A stretch of DNA of 33,316 nt, from assembly GCA_903923175.1 (NCBI GenBank), contig CAIXWQ010001082.1:1-33316 (forward strand). Reading direction: 5' to 3'. This document shows positions 8,217-15,754 of this stretch, one piece after another (the stretch's first letter is position 1; every line of letters begins with the position of its first letter). The notes beneath the pieces were generated by a model. It saw nothing but the letters and a program-made list of their open reading frames with translations. It was not told where the DNA came from and searched no databases. The translations under genes and the position numbers were made by a program. Origin of the DNA: an uncultured delta proteobacterium (GTDB lineage: Bacteria; Myxococcota_A; Polyangia; Polyangiales; JADJMO01).

Positions 8217-11200
8217 ATGTCCCAGCCCGAAGCCCCGAAGAGCCGTCCGCACCCCGAAGCGCCTCCTGCCGAAGCCGAGCCGAAAGCCGCGGTGAATGCC
8301 GACGAGCCCGAGCCCGCGCCGAGTGCCGAGGTGAGCCGCGAGGGCGTCGAGGACGACGCCGCCGCCCCTGCCAGCGCCCCGCCCAAGGGCGAAGGCGCCA
8401 GCGCCGCCGATCCCACGTCGAGCAAGGAAGACGTCAAGGAGTCGGCCTCGATGCTCGGGTTCATGAAGGGGGGCCACCCGATGCGGTGGCTGCGCGGGGG
8501 CGCGACCTTCGGCGTCGGCGCGTTCGGCGCCATCCTGCTCATGGCGCGCACCGAGCAGTGGCGCTGGGGCGTGCCGGTCGGCCTGCTCTTCGTGCTCACC
8601 GCGGTCGTCGGTCTGCTCGACTTCGTCGGCTCGTTCGACGACGCGACCCCATGGACGCAGGGGCTCCGCCCGCTCACTTCCAAGACGGGGGCCTCGGTCG
8701 CGACCCTGCCGCCCGCGCGCGTCGGCGCGCGCGTGGACGTCTCGGTCGTGTACATGCCCGCCTTCAGCGCGCTCGTCGCGGCGCTCGCCTCGATGGCGCT
8801 GATGGCCTACGCCGGCGGCGCGGTCTGGGGCGTGCTCATCGCCTGCGGCTGGATCACCACCGCCGTCTTCGGCTTCCAGGCGCTCGCCGCCCTCGGGCTC
8901 GTCGACGACGCCGCGCGGCCCCTGCTCTCGCGCCACGGCTTCTGGCTCATCGTCTTCTGCTGCGTGCTGTTCTTCCCCACGCTCGGCGCGCACTCGCTCG
9001 TCGATCCCTGGGAGACGCACTACGGCGAGGTCTCGCGAGAGATCCTCTCGCGCGACGACTGGATCACCATCTGGTGGGCCGAAGAAGGCTGGTTCGTCAG
9101 CAAGCCGATCCTCGACTTCTGGATGCAGGCGCTCGCGATGGCCGCCTTCGGCGTCGGCTTCGTCGGCGGCGACAAGCACGCGTACATGCCGGGGAACATC
9201 ATCGCCCCCGCGCAGATCGGCGGCGAGCCGACCCACCCCGAGTGGATCGTCCGCTTCCCGTCCCTGATCCTCTCGGTGATCGCGCTCTACCTCGCGTACC
9301 GCGCCGTCGCGCAGGTGCGCGGGCGCCGCGCGGGGCTCATCTCCTCGATCGTGCTCGCGACCGGCTGCGACTGGGCGATGCTCTCGCACCAGTCGATCAC
9401 GGACATGCCGTTCGTGGCCTCGCTCACGGCGGCGATGTCGCTGCTGATCATCGGCCTCACCACCGACGACGACGCCACCGTTCGCGCGGTGCCGGTCCGC
9501 TTCGGCTCGAAGGTCTGGTCGCTCTCGGGCTACCACCTCGCCCTCGGCGTCGTGCTGATCTGCGCGCTGCCGCAGGCGCTCTACCTCATCTCGCGCAACT
9601 TCGAGTTCGTCACGAGCAACGGCTTCGGCTTCGCGCCGCACCTCGACGAGTACTTCCCCGGCTCCGGCCACGAGTGCTGGAAGCCGCAGGACGGCTCGTA
9701 CGAGCGGCTGATGGTCATCGGCAAGTGGCCTTGCGACAAGGCGAAGGTCTTCCACCCCGAGTTCCAGCCGGTCGTGCAGGGGCTCGCGTGGCTCGGCCTC
9801 GGTGCGCTGCTCGTCGCGTTCAACCGCAACGAGCGCCGCATCTCGCGCCTCTGCTTCCTCGTCGCGTGGGTCTTCGCCAGCATCTCGACGATGGGCAAGG
9901 GCGTGGCGGGCTTCCTGCTGCCGATCGCCGTCGCGGGCATCTACGTCGTCACCGCCCGCAAGTGGCGCGACCTGCTCCGCTTCGAGTTCGTCTCGGGCGC
10001 GATCGTGCTCGCGATCGTCGCCGCGCCGTGGTTCGTCGGCATGTTCATGCGCATGGGCGACGAGTTCATCCAGCAGCTCTTCGTGCACCACATGTGGAAG
10101 CGCGCGCTGGACCACGTCCACGACACCAACGGCGGCGACGACGTGTCGCTCCGCTACTACGTCTGGCAGCTCGGCTACGCCTTCTTCCCGTGGACGGGCG
10201 TGGTCGCGGGCGGGCTCGTGTGGTGGGCCCGCGATCGTTGGGGCGTCGCGAAGCGCGCGCTCTCGCTCGACGACGAACGCCGCCGCGACGTCGGCATCTT
10301 CCTCGTGATGTGGTTCGTCTTCGCGTGGGCGCTGTTCACCTACATGAAGACGAAGTTCCACCACTACGTCTTCCCCGCCGTGCCGCCGGCCGCGATGCTC
10401 ACGGGGATCTTCCTCGACGGCGCGCTCGGGCGCAGGCCCTTCGCCGGCAAGCGACGGGTGCTCGCCGCCTTCTTCGGCACGCTCCTCGGCGTCGGCCTCG
10501 CGGCGTACGGCTTCTCGCGCCTCGTCCCCGGCACCTTCTTCGGCTCGATCGACCCGAAGCAGGCGCTGCCGCCGGCCGCCCCGCTCATCGGTGCGCTGCT
10601 CGCGGCCGCGGGGCTCGTGCTCGCGTTCGTCTCGGCGCGCTTCGCCGACGACCCCTCCGCGCCCGCGGACGACGCGCTCGACGAGGACGAGTCCGACGGC
10701 GCCAGCACGACCGGCATCTTCGTCGGCGCCCTCGCGCTCGCCGGCGCGGTCGCCACCGCGCTCGTGACGCGTGACCTCGCCTCCGCGCCCCTCACCGACA
10801 TCAAGGGTCAGGAGCGGCTCATCCAGCTCTTCACCTACCGGTACGATCGCGTCTGGCCGAAGGAGCTCAGCTTCTCCCCGGCGCTCCTCGGCTTCGGGCT
10901 CGCCGCCACCGTGCTCGTCGCGCTGATCGCCGTCCGCGCCTACCGCCGCCAGGCGATCGTGTCGCTCGCGGCGCTCGCCTTCCTCTGGGCGGGCTGGGAT
11001 CTCAACGTCTACATGGTGAAGGTCGCGCCGCACTGGGGGCAGCGGCCGCTTTTCGAGGCGTACTACCGTGACCGCAAGGCCGTGAACGAGCCGGTCGTCG
11101 CCTTCGAGATGAACTGGAAGGGCGAGAACTTCTACTCGGGCGGCCGGCTCATCGAGTTCGGCAACGGGATGGCGCAAGGGGCCACCGCGGGCGAGCGCGC

Positions 11201-11411
11201 GAGCGATCGCATGCGCACCTGGCTCGTGGACATGCGCAAGCACGTCAAGGCTGTCTACTTCGTCACCGAATTCGGCCGCGTGCAGAAGATCGAAGAGATG
11301 CTCCGGTCGACCATGGGCGCCCCTCCGAACGGCGGCGCCAAGTGGGTCGAGGCGATCACGACCGAGGCGCAGGACAACAAGTTCGTCGTCGTGCGCGCTC
11401 GCTTCGAGTGA
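8217..11411 (+). CDS. GT39/ArnT-like membrane glycosyltransferase
   Basis: A 1064-residue integral membrane protein of the dolichyl-phosphate-mannose mannosyltransferase/ArnT (GT-C) type, expected to move a sugar from a polyprenyl-phosphate carrier to a lipid or protein on the periplasmic side. After an ~80-residue Pro/Glu/Ala-rich N-terminus come many hydrophobic helices. The first periplasmic loop carries the family signature DPWETHYGEV (D263, E266), followed by FVSKPILDFW (K296) as in ArnT and PMT proteins. A KFHHYVFPAVPPAAML segment near residue ~710 also fits. The protein is longer than typical ArnT (~550) because of extra loops, an acidic insertion (DDALDEDESDGAS) and a C-terminal globular part of about 150 residues. 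The start at 8217 is the first ATG; a TTG at 8151 is less likely. The acceptor is unknown. Confidence 0.82.
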   Translation: MSQPEAPKSRPHPEAPPAEAEPKAAVNADEPEPAPSAEVSREGVEDDAAAPASAPPKGEGASAADPTSSKEDVKESASMLGFMKGGHPMRWLRGGATFGVGAFGAILLMARTEQWRWGVPVGLLFVLTAVVGLLDFVGSFDDATPWTQGLRPLTSKTGASVATLPPARVGARVDVSVVYMPAFSALVAALASMALMAYAGGAVWGVLIACGWITTAVFGFQALAALGLVDDAARPLLSRHGFWLIVFCCVLFFPTLGAHSLVDPWETHYGEVSREILSRDDWITIWWAEEGWFVSKPILDFWMQALAMAAFGVGFVGGDKHAYMPGNIIAPAQIGGEPTHPEWIVRFPSLILSVIALYLAYRAVAQVRGRRAGLISSIVLATGCDWAMLSHQSITDMPFVASLTAAMSLLIIGLTTDDDATVRAVPVRFGSKVWSLSGYHLALGVVLICALPQALYLISRNFEFVTSNGFGFAPHLDEYFPGSGHECWKPQDGSYERLMVIGKWPCDKAKVFHPEFQPVVQGLAWLGLGALLVAFNRNERRISRLCFLVAWVFASISTMGKGVAGFLLPIAVAGIYVVTARKWRDLLRFEFVSGAIVLAIVAAPWFVGMFMRMGDEFIQQLFVHHMWKRALDHVHDTNGGDDVSLRYYVWQLGYAFFPWTGVVAGGLVWWARDRWGVAKRALSLDDERRRDVGIFLVMWFVFAWALFTYMKTKFHHYVFPAVPPAAMLTGIFLDGALGRRPFAGKRRVLAAFFGTLLGVGLAAYGFSRLVPGTFFGSIDPKQALPPAAPLIGALLAAAGLVLAFVSARFADDPSAPADDALDEDESDGASTTGIFVGALALAGAVATALVTRDLASAPLTDIKGQERLIQLFTYRYDRVWPKELSFSPALLGFGLAATVLVALIAVRAYRRQAIVSLAALAFLWAGWDLNVYMVKVAPHWGQRPLFEAYYRDRKAVNEPVVAFEMNWKGENFYSGGRLIEFGNGMAQGATAGERASDRMRTWLVDMRKHVKAVYFVTEFGRVQKIEEMLRSTMGAPPNGGAKWVEAITTEAQDNKFVVVRARFE

Positions 11412-11423
11412 CGGAGCGCTCCG

Positions 11424-11439
11424 GCGCCTCGGGCGCTTT
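11424..11439 (+). terminator. Weak terminator-like hairpin after the glycosyltransferase
   Basis: A 5-bp stem GCGCC-TCG-GGCGC (11424-11436) is followed by TTTG, 12 bp after the stop codon. The overlapping sequence AGCGC...GCGCT offers an alternative pairing. The T run is short, so this is tentative. Confidence 0.35.
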
Positions 11440-11638
11440 GCGTCGACGTCGTTCTCACTCCCGATTCGTGCCTTCGGCGCGGTAACGGAATCGAGCGCGG
11501 CTCGACCCACGACGCGCATCGATGCCGCTCAAACGGCTCGCTTGCGGCGGAACAGCCCCTTGCTGTCGCACAAGCTCGCACAAAAGCGACGTAGCCTTCG
11601 ATTTTGTCGCCTGACGAAGCTGCCTTCTCGGTACTCCG

Positions 11639-11647
11639 TGCGATAAT
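11639..11647 (+). promoter_or_regulatory. Extended -10 promoter candidate for the Crp/Fnr gene
   Basis: TGCGATAAT has a TGn extension and a GATAAT -10 hexamer (11642-11647) in a locally AT-richer stretch. Transcription would begin near 11654, leaving a 5' leader of about 56 nt that contains GGAGAGG before the ATG at 11710. No good -35 is present, as is common for extended -10 promoters. The rest of 11440-11640 holds no gene that I can support. Confidence 0.5.
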
Positions 11648-11709
11648 TGCGGCTCAAGGGGAGGGTATCGAGCACCGGTCTGGCGAGCCCAGGCTGGAGA
11701 GGTATTGCC

Positions 11710-12429
11710 ATGCGAGCGGCCGAACCGAGCGACGCTTTGGGCGAGCTCCGCAAGATCCCCATCCTTGCGGACCTGCCCCCGCCAACATTCCAAGATATCG
11801 CCGCCAAGGCGCGATGGATTCGCGTCGATCACGAGAGGGCGATGGTCGTCGAGGGTGAGCCCATCGTCGCGATGCCCGTGCTGTTGCAGGGGCTCGTGAA
11901 GCTGGTCGCCGGCAGGACCCTGGTCGATCTCGTCCGAGGGCCGTGGCTCGCGCTTCCCTCCGCCGTCGTCGACGGCGCGCCGGCGGCGGTGTCCGTCGTC
12001 GCGCTCGGGCCTTGCCTGGTCGCGGTGCTCGACCGCGCGGCGTTCCTGGGCGCGGTCGGAGCCTCGGCGACGGCGGCGACCAAGCTGGCCGAGCTCGGCG
12101 CGCAGGAGGCTCGTTCGTATCTGCGTCGCCTCCCGGAGCTCGTGGGGGGCTCCGTCGAGGAGCGACTCACCACGCTGCTCGATCGGCTCGCGGAGCGGCA
12201 CGGCTCGCCGCTCGACGACGGCCGCTACATGGCGCTGCCGCTCCGTCGCTGCGACGTCGCGATGATGATCCACGCGACGACCGAGACGGTCTCGCGCACG
12301 CTCGCCGCCTGGGAACGTCAGGGGTGGCTGCGCTCGAACCGCTCGGGCTTCTGGTGGGCCTCGCGGCGCGCGCGTGAAGGCGGGCTCCCCTTGCCGCTGC
12401 GTCCCAAGAGCGATCGACCCGAGATCTGA
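11710..12429 (+). CDS. Crp/Fnr family transcriptional regulator
   Basis: A 239-residue protein. The ATG at 11710 has GGAGAGG 7-8 nt upstream and is preferred over a TTG at 11647. The N-terminal half (about 15-125) has the cyclic-nucleotide-binding beta-roll pattern (IPILADLPPPTFQDIAAKARW, then PIVAMPVLLQGLVKLVAGRTLVDL), but the canonical phosphate-binding GE...R/S/A cassette is not evident, so cNMP binding is uncertain. A dimerisation helix follows (~130-165). A winged HTH (about 175-225) has RRCDVAMMIHATTETVSRTLAAWERQGWL, the classic Crp recognition-helix region. No cysteine cluster for an Fe-S sensor is seen. It lies just upstream of the GH31 lipoprotein gene, which may be a target; that is an inference from position. 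Confidence 0.85.
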   Translation: MRAAEPSDALGELRKIPILADLPPPTFQDIAAKARWIRVDHERAMVVEGEPIVAMPVLLQGLVKLVAGRTLVDLVRGPWLALPSAVVDGAPAAVSVVALGPCLVAVLDRAAFLGAVGASATAATKLAELGAQEARSYLRRLPELVGGSVEERLTTLLDRLAERHGSPLDDGRYMALPLRRCDVAMMIHATTETVSRTLAAWERQGWLRSNRSGFWWASRRAREGGLPLPLRPKSDRPEI

Positions 12430-12449
12430 CCGACGCGCTCGACGCGGAG

Positions 12450-15047
12450 GTGCGGCTGCTACGCTCACGCGTGGTGGCCCGCCTCCGCTTCGTGCTTCTG
12501 CCGCTCCTCCTCGCGCCGACCGCCGGCTGCTCCAAGCAAGCGGAGGCCGTGTCACCGCCCCTCGACGGCACCGTCGGCGGGTTCGTCGTGCACCTCGAGA
12601 CCGAGCCGCTCCGGCTCGCGGTCACCACGCCGTCGGGGAAGCTGGTGTTCGACGGTCTTTCGCCCGCGGACGTGGCCGCGCCGAGCGAGGACGTCGATCC
12701 ACCGCCGCTGACCGGCCTCGCCGTTCGCGACGTCGCCACCCGCGTCGAGTCGAGCTTCGGCGCCTTCCAGTTCACCGACGTGGGCGCCGCCTGGCGCGTC
12801 GCGCGGTCGGCTCGCTCCATCGTGTCCGACGCCGCGGGGATTCGCTTCGACGCGCTCGACGGCGTCGGCGGACCGATCGCGCGCGTCGCCCTCACCTCCG
12901 ATCGCAAGGGCGAGCTCGCCATCGCGATCACGCCGGTCGACGCCCCGGCGACGGGCTCGCGTACCTGGGTCTCGGTGGCGTCGAAATGTCAGCCCGACGA
13001 CCGCTTCCTCGGCTTCGGCGATCAGGAGCGCGACGCCGAGCACCGCGGCTTCACCGTGCCGATCTTCACGAGCGAGCCGGGGATCGGCAAGCGCGACGAC
13101 GACTCGAATTCGCCCATCTACTTCCTCTCGGGCACGCGTCACGCGAGCTCGTTCCCGCTCCCGCTCTTCGTCGCCAAGAGCGGGTTCGCCGGCGTGGTCG
13201 ACGCGCCCGGCCGCTCGCTCTTCTCGATGTGCAGCGAGCGCGACGACGTGCTCCGCGTCTCGGCCGACGCGACCGCGGCGCCGCAGGGCACGTTCGTGTA
13301 TCGCCTCCTCGACGCCCCCACACCGAAGGACGCCGCGCGGGCGATCACGGCGCACTGGGGGCTCCCGCGCATGCCGCCGCGGCTGGCCTTCGGCGTCTGG
13401 AACGACGCGATCTTCGGCGCAGCGAACGTGCGCGCGTTCGCGAAGTACCTGCGTGATCACGACGTGCCATCGAGCGCGATCTGGACGGAGGACTTCCGCG
13501 GCGGCGCGTTCAGCGGCGACAACTATCGCCTCTCGGAGGAGTGGGACTTCGATCCGACGCTCTACCCGGATCCCACCCAGCTGGCCGCCGATCTGCGGGC
13601 GACGGGCTACGCGTGGTTGCTGTACTTCAACACCTTCGTCGAGACGGACGTGTCGTTCTGGAAGGAGGCCGAATCGGGCGGCTACCTGATCGAGAAGGCC
13701 GACGGCTCGACCTACACGTTCCAGAACGCCAAGCAGAAGCCGGCGAGCATGGTCGACCTGACCATCGTCGCCGCGCGCACGTGGATGGCCGGCAAGCTGA
13801 AGGACGCGCTCGCGGTCGGCGTCGCGGGGTGGATGGGCGACTACGGAGAGTGGCTGCCGCTCGACGCGAAGCTCGGCGACGGCAGCGATCCGTGGGCGAC
13901 GCACGATCTCTATCCGCAGCTCTGGCAGACCACGCAGCGCCTCGCGCTCGACGCAGACGACGTGGGCGGCGCCGCGCTCCCGAAAGATCAGCGGCTCGCG
14001 TTCGTGCGCTCGGGGTGGCTCGGCAGCACGCCCCTGATCGACGTGTTCTGGCCGGGCGATCAGCGCACGGACATGGAGGCCGACGACGGCCTTCCGACGG
14101 TCATACCGCAGGCGCTCGGCCTCTCGTTCGCCGGGGTCTCGACGTACGGCTCGGACGTCGCGGGCTACCAGTCGGCGACGAACGAGTACACCTCGAAGGA
14201 GACCTTCTTCCGCTGGGCCGAGCTCGGCGCCTGGTCGCCGGTGATGCGCACGCACCACGGCACGGCGCCCAAGAAGGAGTGGCACCTCGACAGCGACGAC
14301 GAGACGCTGGCGCACTGGCGCCGCTACGCCATCCTGCACCAGCAGCTCTTGCCGACGTGGGAGCGCCTCGCGAAGGAGGCGCACGACACCGGCGTCACGA
14401 TCTGGCGGCACCTCGCCACCGAGTTCCCGGCCGATCCGGCCGCGTGGACCAACGGCTACGACGAGGTCATGGTCGGCGAGTCGATCCTGATCGCGCCCGT
14501 CATCGAGAAGGGGGCGATCTCGCGCAGCGTGTATCTGCCGAAGGGCGCGGGCTGGTTCGTGCTGGGCGCAGCGGGCCCGCCGGTCGAAGGCGGGGTGAGC
14601 GTCATGGCGCAGGCCGACGTGGGCAGCATCCCCGTCTTCCTGCGCGCCGGCTCGATCACCGCGATGCTCCCCGATCGCGTGCGCACCGTGCTCACCGCGG
14701 CGTCCGGGGTCACCGGGGTCGCGACGGTCGAGGACGTGGGCGACGATCGCGTGCTGCTCGTCGCCGCCGGGCCCGACGCGACGACCACCGAGGCCTCCGG
14801 GCTCTCGTACGCGCTGACGGGGGGCGCGGCGCTCGTGCTCCCGGCGACGACGACGACCTGGAACGGCGCCTCGCTCGCCGCCTGCGCGGCGCCTGCGGTC
14901 GCGCCCTGCGTCGACGCGAAGGCGGGACACGCGAAGGCCTACGTCACCGGGCCGGGCACGCTCGCGCTCGACGCCGCGAAGGTCCAGATCACGGGCGGCG
15001 CTGCGACGCGCGCGCTCGTCGTGGACGTGGTGGGGGCGGTCAAGTGA
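12450..15047 (+). CDS. GH31 glycosidase lipoprotein, sulfoquinovosidase-like
   Basis: An 865-residue family 31 retaining alpha-glycosidase, numbered from the GTG at 12450; the GTG at 12471, with TACGCT 5 nt before it, is an equally good start. A hydrophobic signal (LRFVLLPLLLAPTAGC) ends in a lipobox, so the enzyme is probably anchored in the periplasm or outer membrane. The N-terminal beta-sandwich (about 30-310) precedes a TIM barrel. The nucleophile is D464 in GWMGDYGEW and the acid/base D537 in FWPGDQRTDM. E347 and R360 (WTEDF...NYR) and Y573 (DVAGYQ) fall at the spacings of YihQ sulfoquinovosidase sulfonate-binding residues as I remember them, but the expected Trp is E363. RTHHGTAPKKEW is also YihQ-like. 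Substrate is therefore open: sulfoquinovosides or another alpha-glycoside. The next gene overlaps by 4 bp. Confidence 0.85.
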   Translation: MRLLRSRVVARLRFVLLPLLLAPTAGCSKQAEAVSPPLDGTVGGFVVHLETEPLRLAVTTPSGKLVFDGLSPADVAAPSEDVDPPPLTGLAVRDVATRVESSFGAFQFTDVGAAWRVARSARSIVSDAAGIRFDALDGVGGPIARVALTSDRKGELAIAITPVDAPATGSRTWVSVASKCQPDDRFLGFGDQERDAEHRGFTVPIFTSEPGIGKRDDDSNSPIYFLSGTRHASSFPLPLFVAKSGFAGVVDAPGRSLFSMCSERDDVLRVSADATAAPQGTFVYRLLDAPTPKDAARAITAHWGLPRMPPRLAFGVWNDAIFGAANVRAFAKYLRDHDVPSSAIWTEDFRGGAFSGDNYRLSEEWDFDPTLYPDPTQLAADLRATGYAWLLYFNTFVETDVSFWKEAESGGYLIEKADGSTYTFQNAKQKPASMVDLTIVAARTWMAGKLKDALAVGVAGWMGDYGEWLPLDAKLGDGSDPWATHDLYPQLWQTTQRLALDADDVGGAALPKDQRLAFVRSGWLGSTPLIDVFWPGDQRTDMEADDGLPTVIPQALGLSFAGVSTYGSDVAGYQSATNEYTSKETFFRWAELGAWSPVMRTHHGTAPKKEWHLDSDDETLAHWRRYAILHQQLLPTWERLAKEAHDTGVTIWRHLATEFPADPAAWTNGYDEVMVGESILIAPVIEKGAISRSVYLPKGAGWFVLGAAGPPVEGGVSVMAQADVGSIPVFLRAGSITAMLPDRVRTVLTAASGVTGVATVEDVGDDRVLLVAAGPDATTTEASGLSYALTGGAALVLPATTTTWNGASLAACAAPAVAPCVDAKAGHAKAYVTGPGTLALDAAKVQITGGAATRALVVDVVGAVK

Positions 15048-15691
15048 GCCGCGCGCCCGGCGTCGCGCTCGCGTGCGCGCTCACGTGCGCGCTCGCGTGC
15101 GCGCTCACCTGTGCCGCGGGCTGCACCGGAGCGCGCCCGACGACCAACGATCGCTTCGTCGACGCCCCGACCGGCGAGGTCGCTGCGTGGGCGACGTCCC
15201 CGGACGGCCGGCTCCGCGTGCCGCTGCGGCGCGGGCTCGCTTGGAACAAGGAGCCCACCGACGACGGCTCGCTCCTCAAGGCTCGCGCCGACGAGGGGCC
15301 GACGTACGTCGTCGCGACCACGTTCGAGGCGCCTCCCCCCGTGACGCTGCGCGCCTGCGCGGAGGCCCACGGCGCGCGGATGCTCGCCGCGGCCGCGTCG
15401 CGCGGCGTCGAGATGACCACCCCGCGCCTGATCGAGGAGGCGCATCGCGCCGCGATGGTGCCGCGCGTCTCGTACGCGGTCGCGCTCGAGGCGGCGGCCG
15501 GCGCGCGCCCGGCGTCGCTCATGTCCTCGTGGACCTACGCGCTCGACGGCACGCGCTGCTACGCCATCGGCGTCACGACGCTCGTGCACGCCAAGGCGGA
15601 CGACGCGCGCCTCCCCGATCCCGACGATCTCCAGCGGCTCGAGCGCGTGTACGCCGTCGTCGCCGATGGCGTGGCCGTCGCGCCGCCATGA
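15044..15691 (+). CDS. Small lipoprotein, translationally coupled to the GH31 gene
   Basis: A 215-residue protein from a GTG at 15044 that shares GTGA with the stop of the GH31 gene, so translation is probably coupled. The signal sequence is unusual: two exact copies of ALACALTC (residues 8-23) precede a lipobox CAAGC with the likely lipidated Cys27. The mature domain (about 40-215) has alternating beta segments (RLRVPLRRGLAWNKEP, TYVVATTFEAPPPVTLRACAEAHGARML, SWTYALDGTRCYAIGVTTLVHA). This pattern is reminiscent of the small envelope domains of unknown function also seen in the 976-1707 lipoprotein. No enzyme motif is visible. Coupling suggests a role beside the glycosidase, such as a partner or substrate-binding lipoprotein, but that is inference. 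Confidence 0.75.
   Translation: MSRAPGVALACALTCALACALTCAAGCTGARPTTNDRFVDAPTGEVAAWATSPDGRLRVPLRRGLAWNKEPTDDGSLLKARADEGPTYVVATTFEAPPPVTLRACAEAHGARMLAAAASRGVEMTTPRLIEEAHRAAMVPRVSYAVALEAAAGARPASLMSSWTYALDGTRCYAIGVTTLVHAKADDARLPDPDDLQRLERVYAVVADGVAVAPP
15065..15112 (+). repeat. 24-bp tandem duplication inside a signal peptide
   Basis: Two head-to-tail 24-bp units (15065-15088 and 15089-15112) differ at two positions near the end of unit 2. Each encodes ALACALTC, and each is itself two near-identical 12-bp halves. The repeat forms most of the hydrophobic core of the lipoprotein signal. Confidence 0.9.
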
Positions 15692-15754
15692 GCCGCGCGC
15701 GCAGAGCTCGCGACGACGCCCACGCGCCGGCAGGCCCGACGCGCGAAGATCGCT

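Noticed and set aside
8013-11519. Very long minus-strand open frame (1168 codons) opposite the glycosyltransferase gene
   Set aside because: It is antisense to a clear membrane enzyme. Its composition (Arg/Asp/Glu/His-rich, no domains) is that of a GC-rich mirror frame, and it has no RBS.
12552-14930. Long minus-strand open frame opposite the GH31 gene
   Set aside because: Repetitive Arg/Val/Asp-rich translation without motifs; typical antisense shadow in high-GC DNA.
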